Positions 9,993 through 24,830 are shown, numbered from the stretch's first letter. The stretch is DNA of 64,000 nt from Hydractinia symbiolongicarpus (GCF_029227915.1 NC_079878.1:16928001-16992000), one strand, 5' to 3'. The notes: a model not told the origin generated them from the sequence alone. Numbers and translations are program-made.

Positions 9993-12900
9993 GGCGTCGT
10001 AGTCCATTGAGAGTGGAAGGACTACACTGATCCTCACATATCTACCATCGTGGAAGCACGTGATTTACGTGTAAAGCCCTTATTAGACTACAAAAGGCCG
10101 TATTGCAATCTTTAGAAGCTTGTGCACATAGTTAACGGTATTCTATGGCCATTGCGGATTGGAAAACGACTTGAGGCGTCGTAGTCCATTGAGATTTGAA
10201 GAACTAGAACGATCCCCATCCGCCTAGGCTTGTGGAAGCACGCGTTTGACGTGTAAGGCCCATGTTAGGCTGCTAAAGGCCGTATTACAACATTTAGAAG
10301 ACTGTGAGCGTAGTTGGCCTAGTTCTATGGCCATTGCTGATTGGAAAACAACTTGACCCGTCGTAGACCACTGAGAGTGGAAAGACTAGACAGATCCTGT
10401 CAAGTATACGCACGTGGAAGCACGTGATTTACGTGTAAGGCCCGTATTAGACTGCCAAAGACCGTATTACAACTTTTAGGAGACTGTGCACGTAGTTGAC
10501 GTGTTCTACTGCCATTGCGGATTGGAAAACGACTTGAGGCGTCGTAGTCTATTGAGAGTGGAAGGACTACACTGATCCTCACATGTCTACCCTCGTGGAA
10601 GGACGTAATATACGTGTAAGGCCCTTATTAGACCTCAAAAGGCCGTATTACAATATTTGGAAGACTGTGCACGTAGTTGACGGTGTTCTACTGCCATTTC
10701 GGATTGGAAAACGACTTGAGTTGTCGTAGTCCATTTAGATTTGAAGAACTAGAACGATCCCCATCCGCCTAGGCTTTTGGAAGCACGCGTTTGACGTGTA
10801 AGGCCCATGTTAGGCTGCTAAAGGCCGTATTACAACATTTAGAAGACTGTGAGCGTAGTTTGCCTAGTTCTATGGCCATTGCTGATTGGAAAACAACTTG
10901 ACCCGTCGTAGACCATTGAGAGTGGAAGGACTAGACAGATCCTGTCAAGTATACGCGCGTGGAAGCACGTGATTTACGTGTAAGGCACTTATTAGACTGC
11001 CAAAGACCGTATTACAACTTTTAGAAGACTGTGCACGTAGTTGACGGTGTTTTACTGCCATTGCGGATTGGAAAACGACTTGAGGCGTCGTAGTCCATTG
11101 AGAGTGGAAGGACTACACTGATCCTCACATGTCTACCCACGTGGAAGGACGTGATTTACGGGAAAAGCCCATATTAGGCTGCAAAACGCCGTATTACAAC
11201 ATTTAGAAGAAGACTTTGCACGTAGTTTACGGTGGTCTATGGCCATTGCGGATTGGAAAACCACTTGAGGCGTCGTAGTTCATTGAGAGTGGAAGGACTA
11301 GACCGATCCTCACCTGTCTAGGATCGTGGAAGAACGTGATTTACGTGTAAGGCCCTTATTAGACCTCAAAAGGCCGTATTACAACATTTAGAAGGTTCTG
11401 CACGTAGTTGACGGTGCTCTATTGCCTTTGCGGTATGCAGAACGAATTGAGGTGTCGTGGTCCGTTGAGAGTAAAAGGACTAGGCCGATCCTCACATGTC
11501 TACGGTCGTGGAAGCACGTGATTTACGGAAAAAGCCCTTATTAAGCTGCAAAAGGCCGTGTTGCAATCTTTAAAAGACTGTGCAAGTAGTTGACCGTGTT
11601 CTATGTCCATTGCGGATTGAAAAAGGACTTGAAGCGTCGTAGTCCATTGAGAGTGGAAGGACTAGACCGACCCTCACCCGCCTAGGTTTGTCGAAGCACG
11701 TGATTTACGTGTAAGGCCCTCATTAGACTACAAAAGGCGGCATTACCACACTTAGAAGACTGTGCACGTAGTTGACGGTGTTCCATGGTCATTGCGGATC
11801 GGAAAACGATTTGAGGCGTCGTAGTCCATTGAGATTTGAAGAACTAGAACGATCCCCATCCGCCTAGGCTTGTGGAAGCAAGCGTTTGACGTGTAAGGCC
11901 CTTGTTAGGCTGCTAAAGGCCGTATTACAACATTTAGAAGACTGTGAGCGTAGTTGGCCGAGTTCTATGGCCATTGCTGATTGGAAAACAACTTTACCCG
12001 TCGTAGACCAATGAGAGTGAAAGGACTAGACGGATCCTGTCATGTATACACACGTGGAAGCACGTGATTTACGTGTAAGGTCCTTATTAGACTGCCAAAG
12101 ACCGTAATACAACTTTTAGAAGACTTTGCACGTAGTTGACGGTGTTCTACTGCCATTGCGGATTGGAAAATGACTTGAGGCGTCGTATTCCATTGAGAGT
12201 GGAAGGACTACACTGATCTTCACATGTCTACCCTCGTGGAAGGACGTTATTAACGGGAAAAGCCCATTTTAGGCTGCAAAAGGCCGTATTACAACATTTA
12301 TAAGAAGTCTTTGCACGTAGTTTACGGTGGTCTATGGCCATTGCGGATTGGAAAACGACTTGAGGCGTCGTAGTCCATTGAGAGTGGAAGGACTAGACCG
12401 ATCTGCACCTGTGTAGGCTCCTGGAAGCACGTGATTTATGTGTAAGGCCCTTATTAGAACTCAAAAGGCCGTACTACAACATTTAGAAGACTGTGCACGT
12501 AGTTGACGGTGCTCTATTGCTATTGCAGAATGAAGAGCGAATTGTGGCGTCGTAGTCCATTGAGAGTGGAAGGACTACACTGATCCTCACATGTCTACCA
12601 TCGTGGAAGCACGTGATTTACGTGTAAGGCCCTTATTAGACTACAAAAGGCCGTATTGCAATCTTTAGAAGCCTGTGCACGTAGTTAACGGTGTTCTATC
12701 GCCATTGCGGATTGGAAAACGACTTGAGGCGTCGTAGTCCATTGAAAGTGGAAGGACTACACTCATACTCACATGTCTACCCACGTGGAAGGACGTGATT
12801 AACTGAAAAAGCCGATTTTAGGCTGCAAAAAGCCGTACTGCAACATTTAGAAGACTGTGCACGTAGTTGACGATGTTCTATGGCCATTGCGGATTGGAAA

Positions 12901-13150
12901 ACGACTTGAGCCGTCGTAGTCCATTGAGATTTGAAGAACTAGAACGATCCCCATCCGCCTAGGCTTGTGGAAGCACGCGTTTGACGTGTAAGGCCCATGT
13001 TAGGCTGCTAAAGGCGGTATTACAACATTTAGAAGACTGTGAGCGTAGTTGGCCTAGTTCTATGGCCATTGCTGATTGGAAAACAACTTGACCCGTCGTA
13101 GACCATTGAGAGTGGAAAGACTAGACAGATCCTGTCAAGTATACGCACGT
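9993..13150 (+). repeat. Satellite block B (shared with 2.5-3.9 kb and 24.8-27.2 kb)
   Basis: The first part, to about 11340, follows 2518-3850 monomer by monomer. The displacement is 7475 bp at 10021 and falls to 7293 bp by 10400, so one monomer present near 2.95-3.13 kb is missing here. From about 10600 to 12929 the block matches about 24830-27157 at a displacement of 14228 bp. No gene is seen. Confidence 0.8.
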
Positions 13151-16100
13151 GGAAGCACGTGATTTACGTGTAAGGCACTTATTAGACTGCCAAAGACCGT
13201 AATACAACTTTTAGAAGACTGTGCACGTAGTTGACGGTGTTCTACTGCCATTGCGGATTGGAAAATGACATGAGGCGTCGTATTCCATTGAGAGTTGAAG
13301 GACTACACTGATCTTCACATGTCTACCCTCGTGGAAGGACGTTATTAACGGGAAAAGCCCATTTTAGGCTGCAAAAGGCCGTATTGCAACATTTACAAGA
13401 AGTCTTTGCACGTAGTTTACGGTGGTCTATGGCCATTGCGGATTGGAAAACCACTTGAGGCGTCGTAGTTCATTGAGAGTGGAAGGACTAGACCGATCCT
13501 CACCTGTCTAGGATCGTGGAAGCACGTGATTTACGTGTAAGGACCTTATTAGGTTACAAAAGGCCGTATTACAACATTTAGAAGACTGTACACGTAGTTG
13601 ACAATGTTCTATGGCTATTGCGGATTGGAAAACGACTTGAGGCGTCGTAGTCCATTGAGAGTGAAAGGACTACACTGATCCTCACATATCTACCCTCGTG
13701 GAAGGACGTAATATACGTGTAAGGCCATTATTAGACCTCAAAAGGCCGTATTACAATATTTGGAAGACTGTGCACGTAGTTGACGGTGTTCTATGGCTAT
13801 TGCGGATTGGAAAACGACTTGAGGCGTCGTAGTCCATTGAGAGTGAAAGGACTACACTGATCTTCACATGTTTACCATCGTGGAAGGACGTTTTTAACGG
13901 GAAAAGCCCGTTTTAGGCTGCAAAAGGCCGTATTACAACATTTACAAGAAGTCTTTGCACGTAGTTTACGGTGGTCTATGGCCATTGCGGGTTGGAAAAC
14001 CACTTGAGGCGTCGTAGTTCATTGAGAGTGGAAGGACTAGACCGATCCTCACCTGTCTAGGATCGTGGAAGCACGTGATTTACGTGTAAGGACCTTATTA
14101 GGCTACAAAAGGCCGTATTACAACATTTAGAAGACTGTACACGTAGTTGACAATGTTCTATGGCCATTGCTGATTGGAAAACGACTTGAGGCGTCGTAGT
14201 CCATTGAGAGTGGAAGGACTAGACCGATCTGCACTTGTGTAGGCTCCTGGAAGCACGTGATTTATGTGTAAGGCCCTTATTAGAACTCAAAAGGCCGTAC
14301 TACAACATTTAGAAGACTGTGCACGTAGTTGACGGTGCTCTATTGCCATTGCAGAATGAAGAGCGAATTGTGGCGTCGTAGTCCATTGAGAGTGGAAGGA
14401 CTACACTGATCCTCACATGTCTACCATCGTGGAAGCACGTGATTTACGCGTAAGGCCCTTATTAGACTACAAAAGGCCGTATTGCAATCTTTAGAAGCCT
14501 GTGCACGAAGTTAACGGTGTTCTATCGCCATTGCGGATTGGAAAACGACTTGAGGCGTCGTAGTCCATTGAGAGTGAAAGGACTACACTGATCCTCACAT
14601 ATCTACCCTCGTGGAAGGACGTAATATACGTGTAAGGCCATTATTAGACCTCAAAAGGCCGTATTGCAATATTTGGAAGACTGTGCACGTAGTTGTCGGT
14701 TTTTTTTACAGCCATTGCGGATTGGAAAACGACTTGAGGCGTCGTAGTCCATTGAGAGTGGAAGGACTACACCGATCCTCACATGTCTACCCACGTGGAA
14801 GGACGTGATTTACGGGAAAAGCCCATAGTAGGCTGCAAAACGCCGTATTACAACATATAGAAGAAGTCTTTGCACGTAGTTTACGGTGGTCTATGGCCAT
14901 TGCGGATTGGAAAACCACTTGAGGCGTCGTAGTTCATTGAGATTGGAAGGACTAGACCGATGCTCACCTGTCTAGGATCGTGGAAGCACGTGATTTACGT
15001 GTAAGGCCCTTATTAGGCTACAAAAGGCCGTATTACAACATTTAGAAGACTGTACACGTAGTTGACAATGTTCTATGGCTATTGCGGATTGGAAAACGAC
15101 TTGAGGCGTCGTAGTCTATTAAGAGTGGAAGGACTAGACCGATCCCACCTGTGTAGGCTCCTGGAAGCACGTGATTTACTTGTGAGGCCCTTATTAGACC
15201 TCAAAATGCCGTATTGCAATATTTAGAAGACTGTGCACGTAGTTGACGGTGTTCTACTGCCATTGCGGATTGAAAAACGACTTGAGGCGTCGTAGTCCAT
15301 TGAGAGTGGAAGGACTACACTGATCCTCACATGTCTACCCTCGTGGAAGGACGTAATATACGTGTAAGGCCCTTATTAGACCTCAAAAGGCCGTATTACA
15401 ATATTTGGAAGACTGTGCACGTAGTTGACGGTGTTCTACTGCCATTTCGGATTGGAAAACGACTTGAGTTGTCGTAGTCCATTGAGAGTGGAAGGACTAT
15501 ACTGATCCTCACATGTCTACCCTCGTGGAAGGACGTAATATACGTGTAAGGCCCTTATTAGACCTCAAAAGGCCGTGTTACAATATTTGGAAGACTGTGC
15601 ACGTAGTTGACGGTGTTCTACTGCCATTGCGGATTGGAAAACGACTTGAGGCGTCGTAGTCTATTAAGAGTGGAAGGACTAGACCGATCCCCACCTGTGT
15701 AGGCTCCTGGAAGCACGTGATTTACGTGTGAGGCCCTCATTAGACCTCAAAATGCCGTATTGCAATATTTAGAAGACTGTGCACGTAGTTGACGGTGCTC
15801 TATTGCCATTGCGGAATGAAGAGCGAATTGTGGCGTCGTAGTCCATTGAGAGTGGAAGGACTACACTGATCCTCACATGTCTACCATCGTGAAAGCACGT
15901 GATTTACGTGTAAAGCCCTTGTTAGACTACAAAAGGCCGTATTGCAATCTTTAGAAGCTTGTGCAATAGTTGACGATGTTCTATGGCCATTGCGGATTGG
16001 AAAACGACTTGAGCAGTCGTAGTCCATTGAAAGTGGAAGGACTACACTGATCCTGACATGTTTACCCTCATGGAAGGACGTGATTTACGGGAAAAGTCCA

Positions 16101-16610
16101 TATTAGGCTGCAAAAGGCCGTATTACAACACTTAGAAGACTTTGCACGTAGTTTACGGTGGTCAATGGCCATTGCGGATTGGAAAACCACTTCACGCGTC
16201 GTAGTCCATTGTGAGTGGAAGGACTAGACCGATCCGCACCTGTCTAGGATCGTGGAAGCACGTGATTTACGTGTAAGATCCTTATTAGAATACAAAAGGC
16301 CGTATTACAACATTTAGAAGACTGTGCACGTAGTTGACGATTTTCTATGACCATTGCGGATTGGAAAACGACTTGACGCGTCGTAGCCCATTGAGAGTGG
16401 AAGGACTAGACGGATCCTGTCATGTATACGCACGTGGAAGCACGTGATTTACGTGTAAGGCCCTTATTAGACTGCTAAAAGGCCGTATTACAACATTTAG
16501 AAGACTGTGCGTGTAGTTTGCAGAGTTCTATGGCCATTGCGGATTGGAAAACGACTTGACGCGTCGTAGTCCATTGAGATTTGAAGGACTACACCGATCC
16601 TCACATGTCT

Positions 16611-17520
16611 ACGCTCGTGGAAGGACGTGATTTATGGGAAAAATCCTCATTGAGCTGCAAAAAGCCGTGTTGCAATCTTTAGAAACTGTGCACGTAGTTG
16701 ACGGTGTTCTATGGCCATTGCGGATTGGAAAACTACTTGAGGAGTCGTAGTCCGTTGAGAGTGAAAGGACTACACTGATCCTCACATGTCTACCCTCGTG
16801 GAAAGACGTAATATACGTGTAAGGCCCTTATTAGACCTCAAAAGGCCGTATTACAACATTTAGAAGACTTTGCACGTAGTTTACGGTGGTCTATGGCCAT
16901 TGCGGATTGGAAAACCACTTGACGCATCGTAGACCATTGAGAGTGAAGGACTAGACGGATCCTGTCATGTATACGCACGTGGAAGCACGTGATTTACGTG
17001 TAAGGCCCTTATTAGACTGCCAAAAGGCGTATTACAACATTTAGAAGACTGTGCACGTAGTTGACGGTGTTCTACTGCCATTGCGGATTGGAAAACGACT
17101 TGAGGCGTCGTAGTCCATTGAGAGTGGAAGTACTACACTGATCCTCACATGTCTACCCTCGTGGAAGGACATGAATAACGGGAAAAGCCCATTTTAGGCT
17201 GCAAAAGGCCGTATTACAACATTTAGAACACTGTGCACGTAGTTGACGATGTTCTATGGCCATTGCAGATTGGAAAACGACTTGAGGCGTCGTAGGCTAT
17301 TGAGAGTGGAAGGACTACACTGATCCTCACATGTCTACCCTCGTGGAAAGACGTAATATACGTGTAAGACCCTTATTAGACCTCAAAAGGCCGTATTACA
17401 ACATTTGGAAGACTGTGCACGTAGTTGACGGTGTTCTACTCCCATTTCGGATTGGAAAAAACGACTTGAGGCGTCGTAGTCCATTGAGAGTGGAAGGACT
17501 ACACTGATCCTCACATGTCT
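16611..17520 (+). repeat. 910-bp five-monomer duplication, copy 1
   Basis: The length is exactly 5 x 182. Reading line by line against 17521-18430 I found no difference. Markers inside include agaaactgtgcacg (lost gact), catgaataacgggaaaagcc and attggaaaaaacgacttg (two extra A). Confidence 0.9.
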
Positions 17521-18430
17521 ACGCTCGTGGAAGGACGTGATTTATGGGAAAAATCCTCATTGAGCTGCAAAAAGCCGTGTTGCAATCTTTAGAAACTGTG
17601 CACGTAGTTGACGGTGTTCTATGGCCATTGCGGATTGGAAAACTACTTGAGGAGTCGTAGTCCGTTGAGAGTGAAAGGACTACACTGATCCTCACATGTC
17701 TACCCTCGTGGAAAGACGTAATATACGTGTAAGGCCCTTATTAGACCTCAAAAGGCCGTATTACAACATTTAGAAGACTTTGCACGTAGTTTACGGTGGT
17801 CTATGGCCATTGCGGATTGGAAAACCACTTGACGCATCGTAGACCATTGAGAGTGAAGGACTAGACGGATCCTGTCATGTATACGCACGTGGAAGCACGT
17901 GATTTACGTGTAAGGCCCTTATTAGACTGCCAAAAGGCGTATTACAACATTTAGAAGACTGTGCACGTAGTTGACGGTGTTCTACTGCCATTGCGGATTG
18001 GAAAACGACTTGAGGCGTCGTAGTCCATTGAGAGTGGAAGTACTACACTGATCCTCACATGTCTACCCTCGTGGAAGGACATGAATAACGGGAAAAGCCC
18101 ATTTTAGGCTGCAAAAGGCCGTATTACAACATTTAGAACACTGTGCACGTAGTTGACGATGTTCTATGGCCATTGCAGATTGGAAAACGACTTGAGGCGT
18201 CGTAGGCTATTGAGAGTGGAAGGACTACACTGATCCTCACATGTCTACCCTCGTGGAAAGACGTAATATACGTGTAAGACCCTTATTAGACCTCAAAAGG
18301 CCGTATTACAACATTTGGAAGACTGTGCACGTAGTTGACGGTGTTCTACTCCCATTTCGGATTGGAAAAAACGACTTGAGGCGTCGTAGTCCATTGAGAG
18401 TGGAAGGACTACACTGATCCTCACATGTCT
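17521..18430 (+). repeat. 910-bp five-monomer duplication, copy 2
   Basis: This is an apparently perfect copy of the preceding 910 bp. The related copy at 22081-22880 has this block only once, so the duplication arose after the 5470-bp event or was lost from the second copy. The copy near 32.3-33.2 kb also has it once. Confidence 0.9.
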
Positions 18431-18620
18431 ACGGTCGTGGAAGAACGTGATTTACGTGTAAGGCCCTCATTAGACTTCAAAAGGCCGTATTGCGATATTT
18501 AGAAACCTGTGCACGTACTTAACGGTGTTCTATCGCCATTGCAAACTGGAAAACGACTTGAGGGGACGTACGCAGTTGAGAGTGGAAGGACTAGACCGAT
18601 CTGCACCTGTGTAGGCTCCT

Positions 18621-21600
18621 GGAAGCACGTGATTTACGTGTAAGGCACTTATTAGACTGCCAAAGACCGTAATACAACTTTTAGAAGACTGTGCACGTAG
18701 TTGACGGTGTTCTACTGCCATTGCGGATTGGAAAATGACATGAGGCGTCGTATTCCATTGAGAGTGGAAGGACTACACTGATCTTCACATGTCTACCCTC
18801 GTGGAAGGACGTTATTAACGGGAAAAGCCCATTTTAGGCTGCAAAAGGCCGTATTGCAACATTTACAAGAAGTCTTTGCACGTAGTTTACGGTGGTCTAT
18901 GGCCATTGCGGATTGGAAAACCACTTGAGGCGTCGTAGTTCATTGAGAGTGGAAGGACTAGACCGATCCTCACCTGTCTAGGATCGTGGAAGCACGTGAT
19001 TTACGTGTAAGGACCTTGTTAGGTTACAAAAGGCCGTATTACAACATTTAGAAGACTGTACACGTAGTTGACAATGTTCTATGGCTATTGCGGATTGGAA
19101 AACGACTTGAGGCGTCGTAGTCCATTGAGAGTGAAAGGACTACACTGATCCTCACATATCTACCCTCGTGGAAGGACGTAATATACGTGTAAGGCCATTA
19201 TTAGACCTCAAAAGGCCGTATTACAATATTTGGAAGACTGTGCACGTAGTTGACGGTGTTCTATGGCTATTGCGGATTGGAAAACGACTTGAGGCGTCGT
19301 AGTCCATTGAGAGTGAAAGGACTACACTGATCTTCACATGTTTACCATCGTGGAAGGACGTTTTTAACGGGAAAAGCCCGTTTTAGGCTGCAAAAGGCCG
19401 TATTACAACATTTACAAGAAGTGTTTGCACGTAGTTTACGGTGGTCTATGGCCATTGCGGGTTGGAAAACCACTTGAGGCGTCGTAGTTCATTGAGAGTG
19501 GAAGGACTAGACCGATCCTCACCTGTCTAGGATCGTGGAAGCACGTGATTTACGTGTAAGGACCTTATTAGGCTACAAAAGGCCGTATTACAACATTTAG
19601 AAGACTGTACACGTAGTTGACAATGTTCTATGGCCATTGCTGATTGGAAAACGACTTGAGGCGTCGTAGTCCATTGAGAGTGGAAGGACTAGACCGATCT
19701 GCACTTGTGTAGGCTCCTGGAAGCACGTGATTTATGTGTAAGGCCCTTATTAGAACTCAAAAGGCCGTACTACAACATTTAGAAGACTGTGCACGTAGTT
19801 GACGGTGCTCTATTGCCATTGCAGAATGAAGAGCGAATTGTGGCGTCGTAGTCCATTGAGAGTGGAAGGACTACACTGATCCTCACATGTCTACCATCGT
19901 GGAAGCACGTGATTTACGCGTAAGGCCCTTATTAGACTACAAACGGCCGTATTGCAATCTTTAGAAGCCTGTGCACGAAGTTAACGGTGTTCTATCGCCA
20001 TTGCGGATTGGAAAACGACTTGAGGCGTCGTAGTCCATTGAGAGTGAAAGGACTACACTGATCCTCACATATCTACCCTCGTGGAAGGACGTAATATACG
20101 TGTAAGGCCATTATTAGACCTCAAAAGGCCGTATTGCAATATTTGGAAGACTGTGCACGTAGTTGTCGGTTTTTTTTACAGCCATTGCGGATTGGAAAAC
20201 GACTTGAGGCGTCGTAGTCCATTGAGAGTGGAAGGACTACACCGATCCTCACATGTCTACCCACGTGGAAGGACGTGATTTACGGGAAAAGCCCATAGTA
20301 GGCTGCAAAACGCCGTATTACAACATATAGAAGAAGTCTTTGCACGTAGTTTACGGTGGTCTATGGCCATTGCGGATTGGAAAACCACTTGAGGCGTCGT
20401 AGTTCATTGAGATTGGAAGGACTAGACCGATGCTCACCTGTCTAGGATCGTGGAAGCACGTGATTTACGTGTAAGGCCCTTATTAGGCTACAAAAGGCCG
20501 TATTACAACATTTAGAAGACTGTACACGTAGTTGACAATGTTCTATGGCTATTGCGGATTGGAAAACGACTTGAGGCGTCGTAGTCTATTAAGAGTGGAA
20601 GGACTAGACCGATCCCACCTGTGTAGGCTCCTGGAAGCACGTGATTTACGTGTGAGGCCCTTATTAGACCTCAAAATGCCGTATTGCAATATTTAGAAGA
20701 CTGTGCACGTAGTTGACGGTGTTCTACTGCCATTGCGGATTGAAAAACGACTTGAGGCGTCGTAGTCCATTGAGAGTGGAAGGACTACACTGATCCTCAC
20801 ATGTCTACCCTCGTGGAAGGACGTAATATACGTGTAAGGCCCTTATTAGACCTCAAAAGGCCGTATTACAATATTTGGAAGACTGTGCACGTAGTTGACG
20901 GTGTTCTACTGCCATTTCGGATTGGAAAACGACTTGAGTTGTCGTAGTCCATTGAGAGTGGAAGGACTATACTGATCCTCACATGTCTACCCTCGTGGAA
21001 GGACGTAATATACGTGTAAGGCCCTTATTAGACCTCAAAAGGCCGTGTTACAATATTTGGAAGACTGTGCACGTAGTTGACGGTGTTCTACTGCCATTGC
21101 GGATTGGAAAACGACTTGAGGCGTCGTAGTCTATTAAGAGTGGAAGGACTAGACCGATCCCCACCTGTGTAGGCTCCTGGAAGCACGTGATTTACGTGTG
21201 AGGCCCTCATTAGACCTCAAAATGCCGTATTGCAATATTTAGAAGACTGTGCACGTAGTTGACGGTGCTCTATTGCCATTGCGGAATGAAGAGCGAATTG
21301 TGGCGTCGTAGTCCATTGAGAGTGGAAGGACTACACTGATCCTCACATGTCTACCATCGTGAAAGCACGTGATTTACGTGTAAAGCCCTTGTTAGACTAC
21401 AAAAGGCCGTATTGCAATCTTTAGAAGCTTGTGCAATAGTTGACGATGTTCTATGGCCATTGCGGATTGGAAAACGACTTGAGCAGTCGTAGTCCATTGA
21501 AAGTGGAAGGACTACACTGATCCTGACATGTTTACCCTCATGGAAGGACGTGATTTACGGGAAAAGTCCATATTAGGCTGCAAAAGGCCGTATTACAACA

Positions 21601-22880
21601 CTTAGAAGACTTTGCACGTAGTTTACGGTGGTCAATGGCCATTGCGGATTGGAAAACCACTTCACGCGTCGTAGTCCATTGTGAGTGGAAGGACTAGACC
21701 GATCCGCACCTGTCTAGGATCGTGGAAGCACGTGATTTACGTGTAAGATCCTTATTAGAATACAAAAGGCCGTATTACAACATTTAGAAGACTGTGCACG
21801 TAGTTGACGATTTTCTATGACCATTGCGGATTGGAAAACGACTTGACGCGTCGTAGCCCATTGAGAGTGGAAGGACTAGACGGATCCTGTCATGTATACG
21901 CACGTGGAAGCACGTGATTTACGTGTAAGGCCCTTATTAGACTGCTAAAAGGCCGTATTACAACATTTAGAAGACTGTGCGTGTAGTTTGCAGAGTTCTA
22001 TGGCCATTGCGGATTGGAAAACGACTTGACGCGTCGTAGTCCATTGAGATTTGAAGGACTACACCGATCCTCACATGTCTACGCTCGTGGAAGGACGTGA
22101 TTTATGGGAAAAATCCTCATTGAGCTGCAAAAAGCCGTGTTGCAATCTTTAGAAACTGTGCACGTAGTTGACGGTGTTCTATGGCCATTGCGGATTGGAA
22201 AACTACTTGAGGAGTCGTAGTCCGTTGAGAGTGAAAGGACTACACTGATCCTCACATGTCTACCCTCGTGGAAAGACGTAATATACGTGTAAGGCCCTTA
22301 TTAGACCTCAAAAGGCCGTATTACAACATTTAGAAGACTTTGCACGTAGTTTACGGTGGTCTATGGCCATTGCGGATTGGAAAACCACTTGACGCATCGT
22401 AGACCATTGAGAGTGAAGGACTAGACGGATCCTGTCATGTATACGCACGTGGAAGCACGTGATTTACGTGTAAGGCCCTTATTAGACTGCCAAAAGGGGT
22501 ATTACAACATTTAGAAGACTGTGCACGTAGTTGACGGTGTTCTACTGCCATTGCGGATTGGAAAACGACTTGAGGCGACGTAGTCCATTGAGAGTGGAAG
22601 TACTACACTGATCCTCACATGTCTACCCTCGTGGAAGGACATGAATAACGGGAAAAGCCCATTTTAGGCTGCAAAAGGCCGTATTACAACATTTAGAACA
22701 CTGTGCACGTAGTTGACGATGTTCTATGGCCATTGCAGATTGGAAAACGACTTGAGGCGTCGTAGGCTATTGAGAGTGGAAGGACTACACTGATCCTCAC
22801 ATGTCTACCCTCGTGGAAAGACGTAATATACGTGTAAGACCCTTATTAGACCTCAAAAGGCCGTATTACAACATTTGGAA
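18621..22880 (+). repeat. 5470-bp segmental duplication, copy 2 (shortened)
   Basis: This follows 13151-17410 at constant displacement with very few changes, for example ggtgttctatcg and the T8 tract conserved at 20167. At about 22891 it jumps to the gtacttaacgg variant, skipping one monomer that is present between the same two segments at about 33100-33290. This is an in-register deletion of one unit. Confidence 0.82.
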
Positions 22881-24830
22881 GACTGTGCACGTACTTAACG
22901 GTGTTCTATCGCCATTGCAAACTGGAAAACGACTTGAGGGGACGTACGCAGTTGAGAGTGGAAGGACTAGAGTGATTCTCACATGTTTACGCTCGTGGAC
23001 GGACGTGATTTACGTGTAAGGCCCTTATTAGCCTGCAAAAGGCCGTATTGCAATATTTAGAAAACTGTGCACGTACTTAACGGTGTTCTATTGCCATGGG
23101 CGGTTTGGAAAACGACTTGGGACGTCGTAGTCCATTGAGAGTTGAAGGACTACACGGATCATCACATTTCTACCGTCGTGGAAGGACGTGATTAACAGGA
23201 AAAGCCCAATTTATGCTACAAAAGGCCGTATTACAACATTTAGAAGAAGACTTTGCACATAGTTTACGGTGGTCTATGGCCATTGCGGATTGGAAAACCA
23301 CTTGAGGCGTCCTAGTCCATTGAGAGTGGAAGGATTAGACCGATCCCCATCCGCCTTGGCTTGTGGAAGCACGCGTTTGACGTGTAAGGCCCATGTTAGG
23401 CTGCTAAAGGCCGTATTACAACATTTAGAAGACTGTGAGCGTAGTTGGCCGAGTTCTATAGCCATTGCGGATTGGAAAACGACTTGACACGTCGTAGACC
23501 AACGAGAGTAGAAGGACTAGACGGATCCTGTCATGTATACGCACGTGGTAGCACGTGATTTACGTGTAAGGCCCTTATTAGACTGCCAAAGACCGTATTA
23601 CAACATTTAGAAGACTGTGCACGTAGTTGACGGTGCTCTATTGCCATTGCGGAATGAAGAGCGAATTGTGGCGTCGTAGTCCATTGAGAGTGGAAGGAGT
23701 ACACTGATCCTCACATGTCTACCATCGTGGAAGCACGTGATTTACGTGTAAGGCCCTTATTAGACTACAAAAGGCCGTATTGCAATCTTTAGAAGCCTGT
23801 GCACGTAGTTAACGGTGTTCTATCGCCATTGCGGATTGGAAAACGACTTGAGGCGTCGTAGTCCATTGAGAGTGAAAGGACTACACTGATCCTCACATAT
23901 CTACCCTCGTGGAAGGACGTAATATACGTGTAAGGCCATTATTAGACCTCAAAAGGCCGTATTGCAATATTTGGAAGACTGTGCACGTAGTTGTCGGGTT
24001 TTTTTACTGCCATTGCGGATTGGAAAACGACTTGAGGCGTCGTAGTCCATTGAGAGTGGAAGGACTACACCCATCCTCACATGTCTACCCACGTGGAAGG
24101 ACGTGATTTACGGGAAAAGCCCATAGTAGGCTGCAAAACGCCGTATTACAACATATAGAAGAAGTCTTTGCACGTAGTTTACGGTGGTCTATGGCCATTG
24201 CGGATTGGAAAACCACTTGAGGCGTCGTAGTTCATTGAGAGTGGAAGGACTAGACCGATCCTCACCTGTCTAGGATCGTGGAAGCACGTGATTTACGTGT
24301 AAGGCCCTTATTAGGCTACAAAAGGCCGTATTACAACATTTAGAAGACTGTACACGTAGTTGACAATGTTCTATGGCTATTGCGGATTGGAAAACGACTT
24401 GAGGCGTCGTAGTCTATTAAGAGTGGAAGGACTAGACCGATCCCCACCTGTGTAGGCTCCTGGAAGCACGTGATTTACGTGTGAGGCCCTTATTAGACCT
24501 CAAAATGCCGTATTGCAATATTTAGAAGACTGTGCACGTAGTTGACGGTGTTCTACTGCCATTGCGGATTGGAAAACGACTTGAGGCGTCGTAGTCCATT
24601 GAGAGTGGAAGGACTACACTGATCCTCACATGTCTACCCTCGTGGAAGGACGTAATATACGTCTAAGGCCCTTATTAGACCTCAAAAGGCGTATTACAAT
24701 ATTTGGAAGACTGTGCACGTAGTTGACGGTATTCTACTGCCATTTGGGATTGGAAAACGACTTGAGTTGTCGTAGTCCATTGAGAGTGGAAGGACTATAC
24801 TGATCCTCACATGTCTACCCTCATGGAAGG
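22881..24830 (+). repeat. Satellite block C (shared with 33.3-34.0 kb and 5.5-6.7 kb)
   Basis: About 22890-23610 corresponds to about 33290-34010, with the rare markers gccatgggcggtttgg, gccttggcttgtgg and cgtggtagcacgtg. From about 23600 to 24760 it switches to a copy of about 5550-6710 at a displacement of 18053 bp. No gene is seen. Confidence 0.8.

Larger units (their letters stand above)
13151..18620 (+). repeat. 5470-bp segmental duplication, copy 1
   Basis: From ggaagcacgtgatttacgtg at 13151 the sequence is repeated from 18621 at a displacement of 5470 bp (30 x 182 + 10). The correspondence continues to about 17410 / 22880. Copy 1 additionally contains an internal 910-bp duplication (16611-17520 / 17521-18430). 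The end carries a variant with gtacttaacgg and aggggacgtacgcagttgag at about 18515-18580, seen again near 22892 and 33290. Confidence 0.85.
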
